From positions 10,728-74,727 of the forward strand of contig JBAXXL010000019.1 of assembly GCA_037127915.1 (NCBI GenBank): DNA of 64,000 nt, read 5' to 3'. Below the pieces are notes generated by a model. It was not told where the DNA came from. It saw only the letters and a program-made list of their open reading frames with translations, and did no database searches. A program made the translations under genes and the position numbers. Source of the DNA: JBAXXL01 sp037127915. Its GTDB lineage: Bacteria > Bacteroidota > Ignavibacteria > Kapaibacteriales > UBA2268. This document shows, piece by piece, positions 7,740 through 16,777 of the stretch (its first letter is position 1; the number at the start of each line of letters is the position of its first letter).

Positions 7740-8264
7740 ATGACAAAAAAAGAATTAACATCGAAAGAATATTTTCGTTATCTTAGTTTGATACATCTAG
7801 CTCTTGTATCGGGCTTGGCTTTGTTCGGTATCTTCGCATATTATCTGGTTTCTATGGGGCTCTTCGCTGGTCCTTCTATGGACTTATATAAAACATTTGG
7901 AATTATGGTTATTATAGTTGTAATTGCCGGATTTGGTGTAAGTATGTATATGACTAAAACTCGAATGGAATCAACTAAAGTAAAAACCGATTTAAAAACG
8001 AAACTTGGCGACTATCAAGCTACCACTATTATAAAACTTGCACTTTTGGAAGGCCCAGGGTTATTTGCAATTGTAGCTTATATGTTGACTGCGAATTATA
8101 TCGTCCTCGCAATTGCCGGTCTGATTATCGTTTACTTTTTCTTCAACATACCTTCGCAAGCTCGAGTTATTAAGGATTTAGAATTAAATTCTTCCGAGAT
8201 AGCATTAATGGAAAATCCGGACGCGGTTGTTGCAATTGTTCAGGTAAATTCGAAAAAGTGGTAA
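7740..8264 (+). CDS. four-helix integral membrane protein
   Basis: This 174-residue protein has hydrophobic helices at about residues 15-38, 50-70, 97-115 and 118-138. Between the pairs of helices there is a charged loop (KTRMESTKVKTDLKTK), and the C-terminus is soluble (about residues 140-174). The pattern LIHLALVSGLALFGIFAYYL ... LLEGPGLFAIVAYML shows an internal repeat of two helix pairs. No family is recognised. It follows the lipoprotein gene by 20 bases. Confidence 0.65.
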   Translation: MTKKELTSKEYFRYLSLIHLALVSGLALFGIFAYYLVSMGLFAGPSMDLYKTFGIMVIIVVIAGFGVSMYMTKTRMESTKVKTDLKTKLGDYQATTIIKLALLEGPGLFAIVAYMLTANYIVLAIAGLIIVYFFFNIPSQARVIKDLELNSSEIALMENPDAVVAIVQVNSKKW

Positions 8265-8392
8265 GATCATTTTAGAGAAAAAAGTTTTGAGGTATTTTAA
8301 CCGTGTCGAATTCGAAACCTTTAAAGAGCGAAGCTGGTCGATGATTTCATTGGTTGGAAATACCAATATTAAAAAACTAAAATAAAATTGAT

Positions 8393-8400
8393 TAGTTTTG
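8393..8400 (+). promoter_or_regulatory. candidate -7 element (TAGTTTTG) of rsmH
   Basis: This matches TAnnTTTG and lies 29 bases before the start codon. The sequence around it (AAAATTGATTAGTTTTGAA) occurs identically before the DUF262 gene at 11679. Confidence 0.55.
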
Positions 8401-8429
8401 AATACAATTTAATTTAAAATAGCGGCAAA

Positions 8430-9491
8430 ATGATTTCAGAAAACATAGATGAACAACCTCAACACGTCCGACGTGAGCGATATACAGGCAGATATCCAAA
8501 AGCCTTTAAGCAAAAATATAAAGAACAGCAACCCGAACTTTATTCCGAAGATGTTGCTCATATTTTAGAAAAAGGGCGAACTCCGGCGGGGATGCACCGT
8601 CCAATTTGCGTAAATGAAATAATGGATATTCTTAAAATTGCGCCCGGGCAAATTGGTATGGATGCTACGTTGGGTTTTGGCGGTCACGCGTTAGAAATTC
8701 TGAAACGTTTGGTACCGGATGGGCGGCTTTACGCAACTGACGTTGATCCAATAGAAATACTCAGAACTCAAGAGCGATTAGCAGGTTTCGGCTATGGACC
8801 TGATGTATTAATCATCAAGAAAATGAATTTTTCCGGTATAGACAAAATAGTTGCCGAAGCGGGACCGCTCGACTTTGTATTAGCCGATTTGGGTGTTTCG
8901 TCAATGCAGATTGATAATCCCGAGCGTGGTTTTTCGTACAAGGTGGAGGGTCCATTAGACTTGAGGCTCAACCCCACCCGCGGTAAATCTGCCGCCGAGC
9001 TTTTAAAAACAATTTCACAAAGTAAATTGGAAGATTTGTTGACCGAAAATTCTGATGAACCGTTTTCCGACCCAATATCCAAAGCGATTATCGAAAACAT
9101 AACCGCTGGCTCATCTATAGAAACTACAACCCAGCTAAGCAAAATAATAATTCAAACCTTGACCGCTCTACCGCAAAAACCGGAAGATGACGATATCAAG
9201 AAATCCTGCCAACGCTGTTTCCAAGCTTTGCGAATTGAGGTTAACGATGAATTCGGCGCGCTAAATCAATTCCTTAGAAAGCTCCCCTACTCACTCGCTC
9301 CGGGCGGACGTGTGGCAATACTATCATTCCATTCCGGTGAAGACCGCAGGGTAAAAAAATCGTTTCAGCAATTATTTCGTGAAGGTGTTTACAGCGAAGT
9401 GGCACCTGACCCTATCCGTCCGACTGCTCAGGAATGTTTCGACAATTCGCGCGCGCGTTCAGCGAAATTGAGGTGGGCTGTGAAAGGGTGA
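8430..9491 (+). CDS. rsmH: 16S rRNA (cytosine-1402 N4)-methyltransferase RsmH
   Basis: This 353-residue enzyme uses S-adenosylmethionine to methylate N4 of C1402 in the ribosomal P site. The family signature is present: HRPICVNEIMDIL near residue 55, the SAM-binding MDATLGFGGHALEIL near residue 75, and ADLGVSSMQIDNPERGFSY near residue 150. Downstream come the Q-rich CFQALRIEVNDE segment and the LSFHSGEDRRVKK motif. There is an N-terminal extension of about 50 residues before the usual start of the family. In many bacteria rsmH heads the division/cell-wall cluster; here no ftsL, pbp or mur gene follows, so it stands alone. Confidence 0.96.
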   Translation: MISENIDEQPQHVRRERYTGRYPKAFKQKYKEQQPELYSEDVAHILEKGRTPAGMHRPICVNEIMDILKIAPGQIGMDATLGFGGHALEILKRLVPDGRLYATDVDPIEILRTQERLAGFGYGPDVLIIKKMNFSGIDKIVAEAGPLDFVLADLGVSSMQIDNPERGFSYKVEGPLDLRLNPTRGKSAAELLKTISQSKLEDLLTENSDEPFSDPISKAIIENITAGSSIETTTQLSKIIIQTLTALPQKPEDDDIKKSCQRCFQALRIEVNDEFGALNQFLRKLPYSLAPGGRVAILSFHSGEDRRVKKSFQQLFREGVYSEVAPDPIRPTAQECFDNSRARSAKLRWAVKG

Positions 9492-9505
9492 GGATAAGTT
9501 GTTTT

Positions 9506-9685
9506 TTATTTTAAACCAGCATCTTTCAATATGCCATTTAAGGTTCCGATTGGAATATCACGATTATGAATAGGTACAACGACCATCCTTCGTTCGATAT
9601 TTTTATAGATTGCATGAGAACCCGATTGCCTGGTAAAAATAAAACCATTGAGTTCAAGTAACTTAATTAATTCTCTAGATTTCAT
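9506..9685 (-). CDS. hicA: HicA-family mRNA interferase toxin
   Basis: This 59-residue protein begins MKSRELIKLLELNGF and continues with TRQSGSHAIY and VVVPIHNRDIPIGTL, the full pattern of the HicA fold. His24 in GSH is the expected catalytic residue for mRNA cleavage. The start ATG overlaps the end of the hicB frame by 4 bases, so toxin translation is coupled to the antitoxin. The order is antitoxin first, then toxin. The gene is shorter than 60 codons and is easily missed. Confidence 0.88.
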   Translation of the reverse strand: MKSRELIKLLELNGFIFTRQSGSHAIYKNIERRMVVVPIHNRDIPIGTLNGILKDAGLK

Positions 9686-9870
9686 ACAGCAAGTTCTAAT
9701 GTTTGATAAGCAATTTCCTCTTCCATTATTTCATCAAGATAAAGTTGTACCGCATCTTTAAGGTTTTCCATGGCTTCGGCAATTGTTTTACCGTGTGTAT
9801 GGCAACCCGGTAGTTCGGGAGCCCAAGTATGGTACTCATCGCCATCTTTTTCGATCTTAAACGTTATCAT
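9682..9870 (-). CDS. hicB: HicB-like antitoxin
   Basis: The protein has 62 residues and consists only of the degenerate RNase-H-like HicB domain: YHTWAPELPGCHTHGKTIAEAMENLKDAVQLYL is the diagnostic pattern. There is no C-terminal DNA-binding domain of the Arc/HTH type, so autoregulation by this protein alone is uncertain. It should bind and neutralise the adjacent HicA. The pair lies between rsmH and an OMP gene, a typical site for a small mobile toxin-antitoxin module. Confidence 0.88.
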   Translation of the reverse strand: MITFKIEKDGDEYHTWAPELPGCHTHGKTIAEAMENLKDAVQLYLDEIMEEEIAYQTLELAV

Positions 9871-10104
9871 CTTACAAATCCTTATAAATTAAAATTTCTA
9901 TATAATAAACGTTGAATCATATAAAAAATTGGAAAATTGTTGTTTATGAATCATTTCTATATCTACTCTCAAATTTCACCCGGTCGAAGAGTTCAGCCGA
10001 GGCATATTTAACGCTTGTTTTTTCTGAATAAATCAAGCGAGTCAGCAATATTAATTATCGCTTTTACGTTTTAGTAAATTTAAAATTTTGAAAGGTTTTA
10101 TCTG

Positions 10105-11583
10105 ATGAAGCATTTTTGGATTTTTATTTTAATTGGATTCTTTAATCAATCTTTATTCTGTTCGGTCATTGATTCCTCTTCTAAAAGCATTTTCAATGAC
10201 ATCGATTTCAATGTAAGCGGCTCGCATATAAGTCATTTTGGATTATCCACTACTGAGGCTTCCACAGCCGTAGTTCCAAAATATTTCATCGAAAATAACA
10301 AACCTGAATGGATAATTGAAGCAGATAATATGTTTTCCAGTGAGCGAAAAATATATCTGACAGATAATCCTTTGCAACACGGAGCAACTTACATCGATTT
10401 TAATGCGGCTTATCAAAAGAATGGGTTTTCGATAACAACAGATATTTTCGCTGAACATCGGGGCTTTTCGTATGGGGTTTACAATACTGACGCAATCGTA
10501 TTTTACCCAAAATTTACAATTGCTTATGACAGTTCATTCTCAATTGGTAATAAGAAAATATCAGTTGGAACATTTGCCGGTAATTATACCGACATTAAGC
10601 TATACGAAGGATTGGTCATAGATAATATGGATGCTCAGGGAATGCAGGCTTATGTGAAATATAATAAAGTAAAGCTCCTTTTCAATGGTATCGGTGATTT
10701 GTCTAATTGGATTGGGTTAAATTTAGACGCTACTTTAAATCTAATTCTATCCATCGAAGATATCAAACTTGCAGATCGCCTTTATTTAAACTCAAGTATC
10801 GGTGCTGTGAATTATATGGTGGCAAATGATTATATGCCCGGATTGAACGGTATTAATAATCCGGGTTATAATCTATCGCTATCAATCACAAACTCCGCAT
10901 CTTCCACAACAAATCAAGTTTCAAATAACGGCGGATTAATTATTTGGAAAGCATATACTGAATTCGCTGACAGAGAATCTCCATTAAATCAACACACAGT
11001 TAATACTTCAGCTTTTTTACTCGGAGTTACTGCAAAATACTCTAACAATAAATTCAATATTGATTTACGGACTGAATATCGTTCTTACGGTTTTGCTTTT
11101 AATGCCGGATTCTTCGACCCATCGGTTTATTACAGAAAAATGGTTGAGTTTCCGGATACTTTAGGTGTTATGCACGGGTATCCCGTAACCGATTATAACA
11201 ACACAGTTGGTAAAAACCTGTATCCATTGTCGCTTTATAATAGACCATTTAGCCAATGGGCTGTGTATACACGATACAAAAATCTTGAAGTTAAAAGTAT
11301 AATATTCTGCGCAAATATGAATTACAAGATATTCGATTTTCTATTTGCCAATGCTGATTTGGACTTTAATTACATAATGGCACAAGACGAACCCGGCTTT
11401 CTATACCCATTTTACACTTTTGGGTTAGGAATAGGCGACAAAAGTAGAAATTACTTTTTGATTGGATTGAGCAATAAATCAATGAATCTGGATTTGAACT
11501 ATCCAACATTCTATGTAACCGAATCACCAAATTTTGTAATAAATTTTGGTTTTAATTTGGGAAATCAGAGAAAGATCAATTAA
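10105..11583 (+). CDS. predicted outer-membrane beta-barrel protein
   Basis: This 492-residue protein has a signal peptide (about residues 1-20, IGFFNQSLFCS) and no recognisable family. The mature part is dense in alternating aromatic/polar strands, for example LNLDATLNLILSIEDI and FNIDLRTEYRSYGFAFNAGFF, separated by turns rich in Asn and Asp. That is what a large barrel looks like. It ends with a basic tail (NLGNQRKIN) rather than a terminal Phe, although FVINFGFNLG just before may be the last strand. It is monocistronic as far as can be seen. Start chosen at the only ATG in front of the signal peptide. Confidence 0.65.
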   Translation: MKHFWIFILIGFFNQSLFCSVIDSSSKSIFNDIDFNVSGSHISHFGLSTTEASTAVVPKYFIENNKPEWIIEADNMFSSERKIYLTDNPLQHGATYIDFNAAYQKNGFSITTDIFAEHRGFSYGVYNTDAIVFYPKFTIAYDSSFSIGNKKISVGTFAGNYTDIKLYEGLVIDNMDAQGMQAYVKYNKVKLLFNGIGDLSNWIGLNLDATLNLILSIEDIKLADRLYLNSSIGAVNYMVANDYMPGLNGINNPGYNLSLSITNSASSTTNQVSNNGGLIIWKAYTEFADRESPLNQHTVNTSAFLLGVTAKYSNNKFNIDLRTEYRSYGFAFNAGFFDPSVYYRKMVEFPDTLGVMHGYPVTDYNNTVGKNLYPLSLYNRPFSQWAVYTRYKNLEVKSIIFCANMNYKIFDFLFANADLDFNYIMAQDEPGFLYPFYTFGLGIGDKSRNYFLIGLSNKSMNLDLNYPTFYVTESPNFVINFGFNLGNQRKIN

Positions 11584-11678
11584 AGGGCGGATGAATAATT
11601 TATACCCATTCCCTCGCCTGTGGAAAACTTTTTCTTGCAAAAGCGCGAAATCGTGTTGCCCATTGAATTAAAATTGAT

Positions 11679-11686
11679 TAGTTTTG
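11679..11686 (+). promoter_or_regulatory. candidate promoter (-7 TAGTTTTG) of the defence operon
   Basis: This matches TAnnTTTG, with a TTG at 11656-11658 about 20 bases upstream as a possible -33. It lies 54 bases before the DUF262 gene start. Nineteen bases around it are identical to the rsmH promoter region. Confidence 0.5.
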
Positions 11687-11740
11687 AAAGGAGAAGATTT
11701 TGCAAATTTATTATAGATATTTAAAAACGGAAATCAGAAA

Positions 11741-13423
11741 ATGAGAAATGCAACTGAAAGCTTTAGAAAATTTGTTGGTTATCTTAATAATTCAACCCAG
11801 GAAGGTGGATATTGGCTCCCTAATATTCAAAGACCATTTGTATGGAAAGAAGACCAAATTGCCCGTCTATTTGATAGTATTTTAAGAGAGTATCCCATTG
11901 GTACGCTTCTTATTTGGAAAACAAAAAGTAAAATTAGGCGAAGAAAATTTATTGACAATTATAAGATGAATATTAAATTAACCGACTTTTATGTTACTGA
12001 AGATGACAGACCAAAAATGCTCGTACTTGATGGACAACAGCGGCTACAATCTTTGATGATCGGTCTTCTAGGAAGTTATGAAAAGAAGGAGTTCTGTCTC
12101 AACGTTTTAAGCGGAGATTTGGTAGCACCCGAAGATATGCGATATATATTCAAATTTTTAGCCAGAGAAGATATTAAACCACCTTGGTTTAAACTTAAGG
12201 ATATTGTTTTTAGCGATGCTGAATATGATGAAATAGCAGAATCTATAAAATCAGAATTTACTGTCGAACTAACAGATAATGAAAACACGAAAATTACAAG
12301 AATAGTGGCAAAAATTGTTAGAATATTTGGAGCTGAAAATTTACTTTACCAAGTTGTAGATAGTGTTGATAAGCCCAAGCTTTATACAGATGATGATATT
12401 GTTGAAATTTTTATTAGAGCGAACTCAGGTGGAACAGAACTTGGCAAATCAGATTTGCTATTTTCATTACTTACATCATCTTGGGATGAAGCAGATGATG
12501 AGATGGAAGAATTACTCGAAACATTAAATAAAACTGGCTATAAATTTAATCGAGATTTTATTTTAAAAACATGCTTATCAATTTTGGGTAAAGGTGCAGC
12601 ATATAATGTAGTAAAATTCAGGGACCCTGAAATCAGACAAAGTATCGTTGATAATTGGACAAAAATTTCAGATGCAATAAAAGATGTGAAAGATTTCATA
12701 TATGGAAAAACCTTTGTAAGAACGGATGCAACTTTACCATCATATTTGGTTCTTATTCCATTAATTTACTATCGTTATCACTATAAAGATAAATGGAATT
12801 CCACATTAAATATTCCAAATTATTTAATACGATCTCTTTTGGCTGGTGCATTTAGCGGTAGCCCTGATACATTAATTGATAAATGTACAAAACAAATAGA
12901 TAAAACCGAAACATTCGACATTAACGAAATTTTTGGGGTTATCATAGATGACCGAAGGAATTTAGAAGTATCCAAAGATTCAATATTAAAAACACATTAT
13001 GGTTCAAGACATATTCATCTACTATTTAACTTATGGTATAACTTCAATTATCAACCATCATATAACCAAAACAAACCTCAAGTCGATCATATATTTCCAC
13101 AAAGCCAACTTAAAAAAATTAAAGTTGCAAATCCAATAACAGAAAGATTGGATATTTTAAAATACAAATGGGAAGACCGTGACCAAATTGCAAATTGTAT
13201 GTTGTTGACAGCAAAAGAGAATGGTGCAGGTGGCAAAACAGATATTTTGCCCGAAGATTGGTTTGCAGATAAAACTAAAGATTATTTAGAGCTACATTTG
13301 ATACCACAAGATACAGAACTTTGGAAACTTGAGAATTTTGAAAAATTTATTGATGAAAGAAAGAAATTAATAGAAAAGAAATTTGAAAACATAATAATTA
13401 AAACGAATAAAATACTCCCTTAA
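11741..13423 (+). CDS. DUF262/HNH-type nuclease (GmrSD-like)
   Basis: This 560-residue protein has an N-terminal DUF262 domain: LPNIQRPFVWKEDQI near residue 25, IGTLLIWK near 55, and LDGQQRLQSL near 96, a ParB-like nucleotide-binding/hydrolysis motif. Toward the C-terminus an HNH-like nuclease motif is seen: QVDHIFPQSQ near residue 446 and IANCMLLTAKENGAGGK near 486. This arrangement resembles single-chain GmrSD-type modification-dependent endonucleases and other DUF262 defence proteins. It is first in a co-directional run with two DNA methyltransferases and an endonuclease. It could cleave modified phage DNA or act as a helper of the downstream system; the sequence does not settle this. Confidence 0.82.
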   Translation: MRNATESFRKFVGYLNNSTQEGGYWLPNIQRPFVWKEDQIARLFDSILREYPIGTLLIWKTKSKIRRRKFIDNYKMNIKLTDFYVTEDDRPKMLVLDGQQRLQSLMIGLLGSYEKKEFCLNVLSGDLVAPEDMRYIFKFLAREDIKPPWFKLKDIVFSDAEYDEIAESIKSEFTVELTDNENTKITRIVAKIVRIFGAENLLYQVVDSVDKPKLYTDDDIVEIFIRANSGGTELGKSDLLFSLLTSSWDEADDEMEELLETLNKTGYKFNRDFILKTCLSILGKGAAYNVVKFRDPEIRQSIVDNWTKISDAIKDVKDFIYGKTFVRTDATLPSYLVLIPLIYYRYHYKDKWNSTLNIPNYLIRSLLAGAFSGSPDTLIDKCTKQIDKTETFDINEIFGVIIDDRRNLEVSKDSILKTHYGSRHIHLLFNLWYNFNYQPSYNQNKPQVDHIFPQSQLKKIKVANPITERLDILKYKWEDRDQIANCMLLTAKENGAGGKTDILPEDWFADKTKDYLELHLIPQDTELWKLENFEKFIDERKKLIEKKFENIIIKTNKILP

Positions 13424-13457
13424 TTCTTAAATGCAAGAATATTTTTAGTATTTTTGA

Positions 13458-14702
13458 ATGATGAACAAAGAATTTTATAAAATAACACCTTTTTTAAATG
13501 AGATATTTGGAAATAAAATTGAATTATTTCCGAGCGTTAATGAATTGTTTGAATTAGAGCTAGCCTTTTTAGAATTTAAATGCTTAACTAAAGAACAACT
13601 TCTAGAAAGGTCAGCTTTTATTAAATCTATTGATGATAAATTCTCAAAACATTATTTGCTTTATTCTGATAAAATTAAAATTTTACACGAAAATCGTTCC
13701 TTTCAAACACAAGCATATTTTGAAGAAGGGCAATATTCAACAGGTTATGCAACTCATGGACTTTTTCCCTATAGAGGCAAGTTTCACCCTCAATTGATTA
13801 AAGGATTGATCAATATTTTGGGTGTTCAAAAAGGTGAAACAATTTTGGATCCACTTTCTGGAAGTGGAACAACAAATATCGAAGCAGCTTTGATGGGAAT
13901 AAACTCAATAGCAATTGATGTTAGCCCTTTTTGTCAATTAATGATTAAAACAAAATACGAAGCATTAACAATCGATTTACAGTTATTAGAAAACTCAATT
14001 TTAAATACAAAAAAATTCTTTTATTTTTTTAGCCAAGGAAATGCTTTAGAAAAAATTAATAATATTGATAGTTTTGAAAAAAAGAAAATATATAATCTGG
14101 CTTTGCTTGCGTGGTTGGATGCTCTTGGATATTCAAAACGAGTCGTGAAGTCAAATCATGAACAACTTTATGACAAAGTTTTTCCTAGGTATATTGAAAC
14201 AGTAAAATTAATTTTAAAAAATCCATATTTTAATCAGAGAAATCTTGGAACTTTAAAAATTTTATCAGATTCCGAAGCTTTAAAAATAAATTTAGAAAAA
14301 GATACGATAGATTGTGTAATTACTTCACCACCCTATTCTTTTGCCATTGACTACGTTGAAAATGATAAAGATCAATTAGAGTTTTTGGGTTATAATACAA
14401 AAGAACTTAAAAATAAATTCATTGGATTAAAAGGGAAAAATAAAACCGAAAGGTTAAATAATTATTTTATTGATATGGATAGAGTTTGTAGCGAAGTATC
14501 AAGGGTATTAAAAAAAGATAAATATTTTGTAATAATAATCGGTTCAAATACTAATCAAACTTGTGGCATCCGATTAGAAGGAGAGATTATTAATTCAGCT
14601 ATAAAATATAATATGCCATTAATTAAATCAATATTAAAACCAATTAAAGGTTTGAGGAATATAATGAAAGAAGAATATGTATTAATTTTTAAAAAGCAAT
14701 AA
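13458..14702 (+). CDS. DNA methyltransferase 1 (motif order I to IV, N4-C or N6-A class)
   Basis: This is a 414-residue SAM-dependent amino-methyltransferase. The SAM-binding motif I is LDPLSGSGTTNIEA near residue 130, and the catalytic motif IV is TSPPYSFAIDYVE near residue 289. TSPPY is more usual for N4-cytosine enzymes, so that activity is favoured but not proven. An N-terminal segment of about 90 residues precedes a FHPQLIKGLINI segment before motif I. It starts 34 bases after the DUF262 gene and ends one base before the nuclease gene. It probably protects host DNA from the following endonuclease, or from the DUF262 protein. Confidence 0.85.
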   Translation: MMNKEFYKITPFLNEIFGNKIELFPSVNELFELELAFLEFKCLTKEQLLERSAFIKSIDDKFSKHYLLYSDKIKILHENRSFQTQAYFEEGQYSTGYATHGLFPYRGKFHPQLIKGLINILGVQKGETILDPLSGSGTTNIEAALMGINSIAIDVSPFCQLMIKTKYEALTIDLQLLENSILNTKKFFYFFSQGNALEKINNIDSFEKKKIYNLALLAWLDALGYSKRVVKSNHEQLYDKVFPRYIETVKLILKNPYFNQRNLGTLKILSDSEALKINLEKDTIDCVITSPPYSFAIDYVENDKDQLEFLGYNTKELKNKFIGLKGKNKTERLNNYFIDMDRVCSEVSRVLKKDKYFVIIIGSNTNQTCGIRLEGEIINSAIKYNMPLIKSILKPIKGLRNIMKEEYVLIFKKQ

Positions 14703-14703
14703 C

Positions 14704-15687
14704 ATGAAAAAAACAGTTGAAGAAAAGTTTTCTACAGTGATACAAAAAAATACTTTCTATTTTTTTAGTACAAGTTTTGAGGAAAATTATGAAGGGTATA
14801 TCAATTCTTTGAAAGAGACTTTGCTTATTGTGAAAAACAAAGTTGAAACAGAAGGTCTGAAAAAAGAAATATTTGAATGGTTATTAAAAGAAAAAGAAAA
14901 TGGTTTAAGAGCACTATTGGCACTTACAGGATTTTCAAATGAATATTTGAAGCGATTAACAACAATTATTCGTATTGTAGATAATCCTGAATTAAATACG
15001 TTAGTTTACAAAGCAAAGTGGTATAATGAAACAAGTCCAGAAAATATTAAAGAATGGTCAGATGCGACCATTTCAAAATTAATACATCATAATGAATATT
15101 TCAGAAAAGGATTAGTTAATATCTTTTTCGAAGGAGCTTCAATCCCATTTTTAACCAATACAATACCACTTTTTGAATTAAAGAAACTGAGTATTTCGAA
15201 ATTAAAATTTGATATTTCGGAGTTAATAGATACATTGATACGTTACAAAGAAAAAGGTAGTTATTCAGGTATGAAAGGAAATAATCCCGAAACAGTTGTT
15301 GCAGGTATATTGGAAAATTTAGGAATATCATATGAAACTGGTGACTTAAGTGAGTTAATAGCTAATGCATTTGACAATAAACGAACTATGGACTTTATAA
15401 TACCCAATAAAAAGAATCCACTACTTATTGTAGAAAGTTCATTTTTAGCAACTACTTCTTCTGGTCAGGGTGACAAATCTAAAACAGAAATTTCAATTGA
15501 TACTCTCATTAGAGAACACTATCCCAATGCTAAGTTTATTGGTTTTGTGGATGGTATTGGTTGGTACGTTCGTAAAGGTGATTTGGCTAGGATGGTTACA
15601 GCTTATGAAGATGTTTTTACTTTTCATAAAGATGAATTAGAACGATTTGAAAAACTATTAATTGAAACTTTTAAAAATGATAGATAA
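14704..15687 (+). CDS. putative type II restriction endonuclease
   Basis: The protein has 327 residues. No family name can be given with certainty. The N-terminal two thirds are helical and lysine-rich. The C-terminal third has a PD-(D/E)XK-like core: Asp230 in TMDFIIP, Glu244 in LLIVESSFLATTSS, then GQGDKSK. The residue two after Glu is Ser rather than Lys, as in several divergent nuclease families where another residue supplies the charge. It sits between two methyltransferase genes, overlapping the second by 11 bases, which is the strongest argument for a restriction enzyme. The recognition site is unknown. Confidence 0.7.
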   Translation: MKKTVEEKFSTVIQKNTFYFFSTSFEENYEGYINSLKETLLIVKNKVETEGLKKEIFEWLLKEKENGLRALLALTGFSNEYLKRLTTIIRIVDNPELNTLVYKAKWYNETSPENIKEWSDATISKLIHHNEYFRKGLVNIFFEGASIPFLTNTIPLFELKKLSISKLKFDISELIDTLIRYKEKGSYSGMKGNNPETVVAGILENLGISYETGDLSELIANAFDNKRTMDFIIPNKKNPLLIVESSFLATTSSGQGDKSKTEISIDTLIREHYPNAKFIGFVDGIGWYVRKGDLARMVTAYEDVFTFHKDELERFEKLLIETFKNDR

Positions 15688-16675
15688 ATATATAAATAAG
15701 ATTTTACAAGGCGATTGTTTAGAATTGTTTAAAAATATTCCTGATAATTCTATAGATATGACTTTTGCTGACCCTCCATTTAATTTAAACAAGAAATATA
15801 CAAGCTATCACGATAGTCTGGAATTTCAAGAATATTTAGCGTGGTGTGAGAAATGGATTTCGGAAATGGTAAGGGTTACAAAACCCACTGGTTCGATTTT
15901 CCTGCATAATATCCCAAAGTGGCTTACTTTTTTTGCTACTTATATGAATAAATTTGCTAATTTCAAACATTGGATTTCATGGGATGCACCTACAGCTCCA
16001 ATGGGAAAATCGTTGCAGCCTTCTCATTACGGCATTCTTTTTTATACCAAAGAAGTAAAAGGTGCTAAGATTTACGAACTTCGACATCCACATAAAAGAG
16101 ATCGTAAACAAGGTTATTTATGGAAAGATTATGGTGGGAAGAAAGATTTACTTCATCCATTTGGCCCTTTGGTTTCGGATGTTTGGACTGATATTCATAG
16201 AATTAAGCACAACACAAAAAGAGATATACATCCTTGTCAATTACCAGTTCATTTAATGGATAGGTTAATATTGATGACAACCGATGAAAACGATATTGTT
16301 CTTGATCCTTTTTCCGGTACAGGAACAACAGCCATTTCTGCGAAGCGTTTGGGTAGAAAATATATTGGTTTTGAGTTAGACCAAGAATATGTCAAAATAT
16401 CAAACCATAAATTGGAACAAACAAAGCCTAATTTTAAAATGGGCGAAAGCTGGGTTAGTTTTTATCTAAATGATATTGTTACAATACGAAATAACGATTG
16501 GAACAACCTCAAGCAATTTTTTGGCATTCCAGATCCAATAAGAGCGATTGATAATCAAAAAATATTAATAAAAAACAAAAAATTAATTCCACATGCAACA
16601 GAATATATATTTGAAGGTGAAACAAATATGGAACAAAACTCGAGTTTATTTCATTGCTCAAAAGAAAGCAAATAG
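15677..16675 (+). CDS. DNA methyltransferase 2 (beta class, probable N6-adenine)
   Basis: The protein has 332 residues from the ATG at 15677; a TTG at 15662 would add five residues but the ATG gives the natural start MIDKYINKILQGDCLELF. The catalytic motif FADPPFNLNKKY comes first, near residue 30, and the SAM-binding motif VLDPFSGTGTTAISAKRL near residue 208. This is the beta-class order. The acidic GFELDQEYV follows. The C-terminal about 90 residues are AT-rich and not conserved. It overlaps the endonuclease gene by 11 bases. Two methyltransferases beside one nuclease are typical of systems that recognise an asymmetric site and modify each strand separately. Confidence 0.87.
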   Translation: MIDKYINKILQGDCLELFKNIPDNSIDMTFADPPFNLNKKYTSYHDSLEFQEYLAWCEKWISEMVRVTKPTGSIFLHNIPKWLTFFATYMNKFANFKHWISWDAPTAPMGKSLQPSHYGILFYTKEVKGAKIYELRHPHKRDRKQGYLWKDYGGKKDLLHPFGPLVSDVWTDIHRIKHNTKRDIHPCQLPVHLMDRLILMTTDENDIVLDPFSGTGTTAISAKRLGRKYIGFELDQEYVKISNHKLEQTKPNFKMGESWVSFYLNDIVTIRNNDWNNLKQFFGIPDPIRAIDNQKILIKNKKLIPHATEYIFEGETNMEQNSSLFHCSKESK

Positions 16676-16772
16676 AAAGTAAATGAAAAAAGTAAATGCT
16701 TTATGTTTATATATTTCAATATAAAATATTTTGAAAAGTAAAAAGTAAATAGAAAGTAAACGAAAAGTAAAT
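16675..16772. repeat. cluster of AAGTAAA direct repeats at the edge of the defence operon
   Basis: The motif AAGTAAA, usually as GAAAGTAAAT, occurs six times in the 100 bases between the methyltransferase stop and the end of hrcA. Two lie near 16678-16698 and four near 16735-16772. No open frame is present. It may mark the boundary of the inserted defence genes. Confidence 0.6.
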
Positions 16773-16777
16773 TTCCT

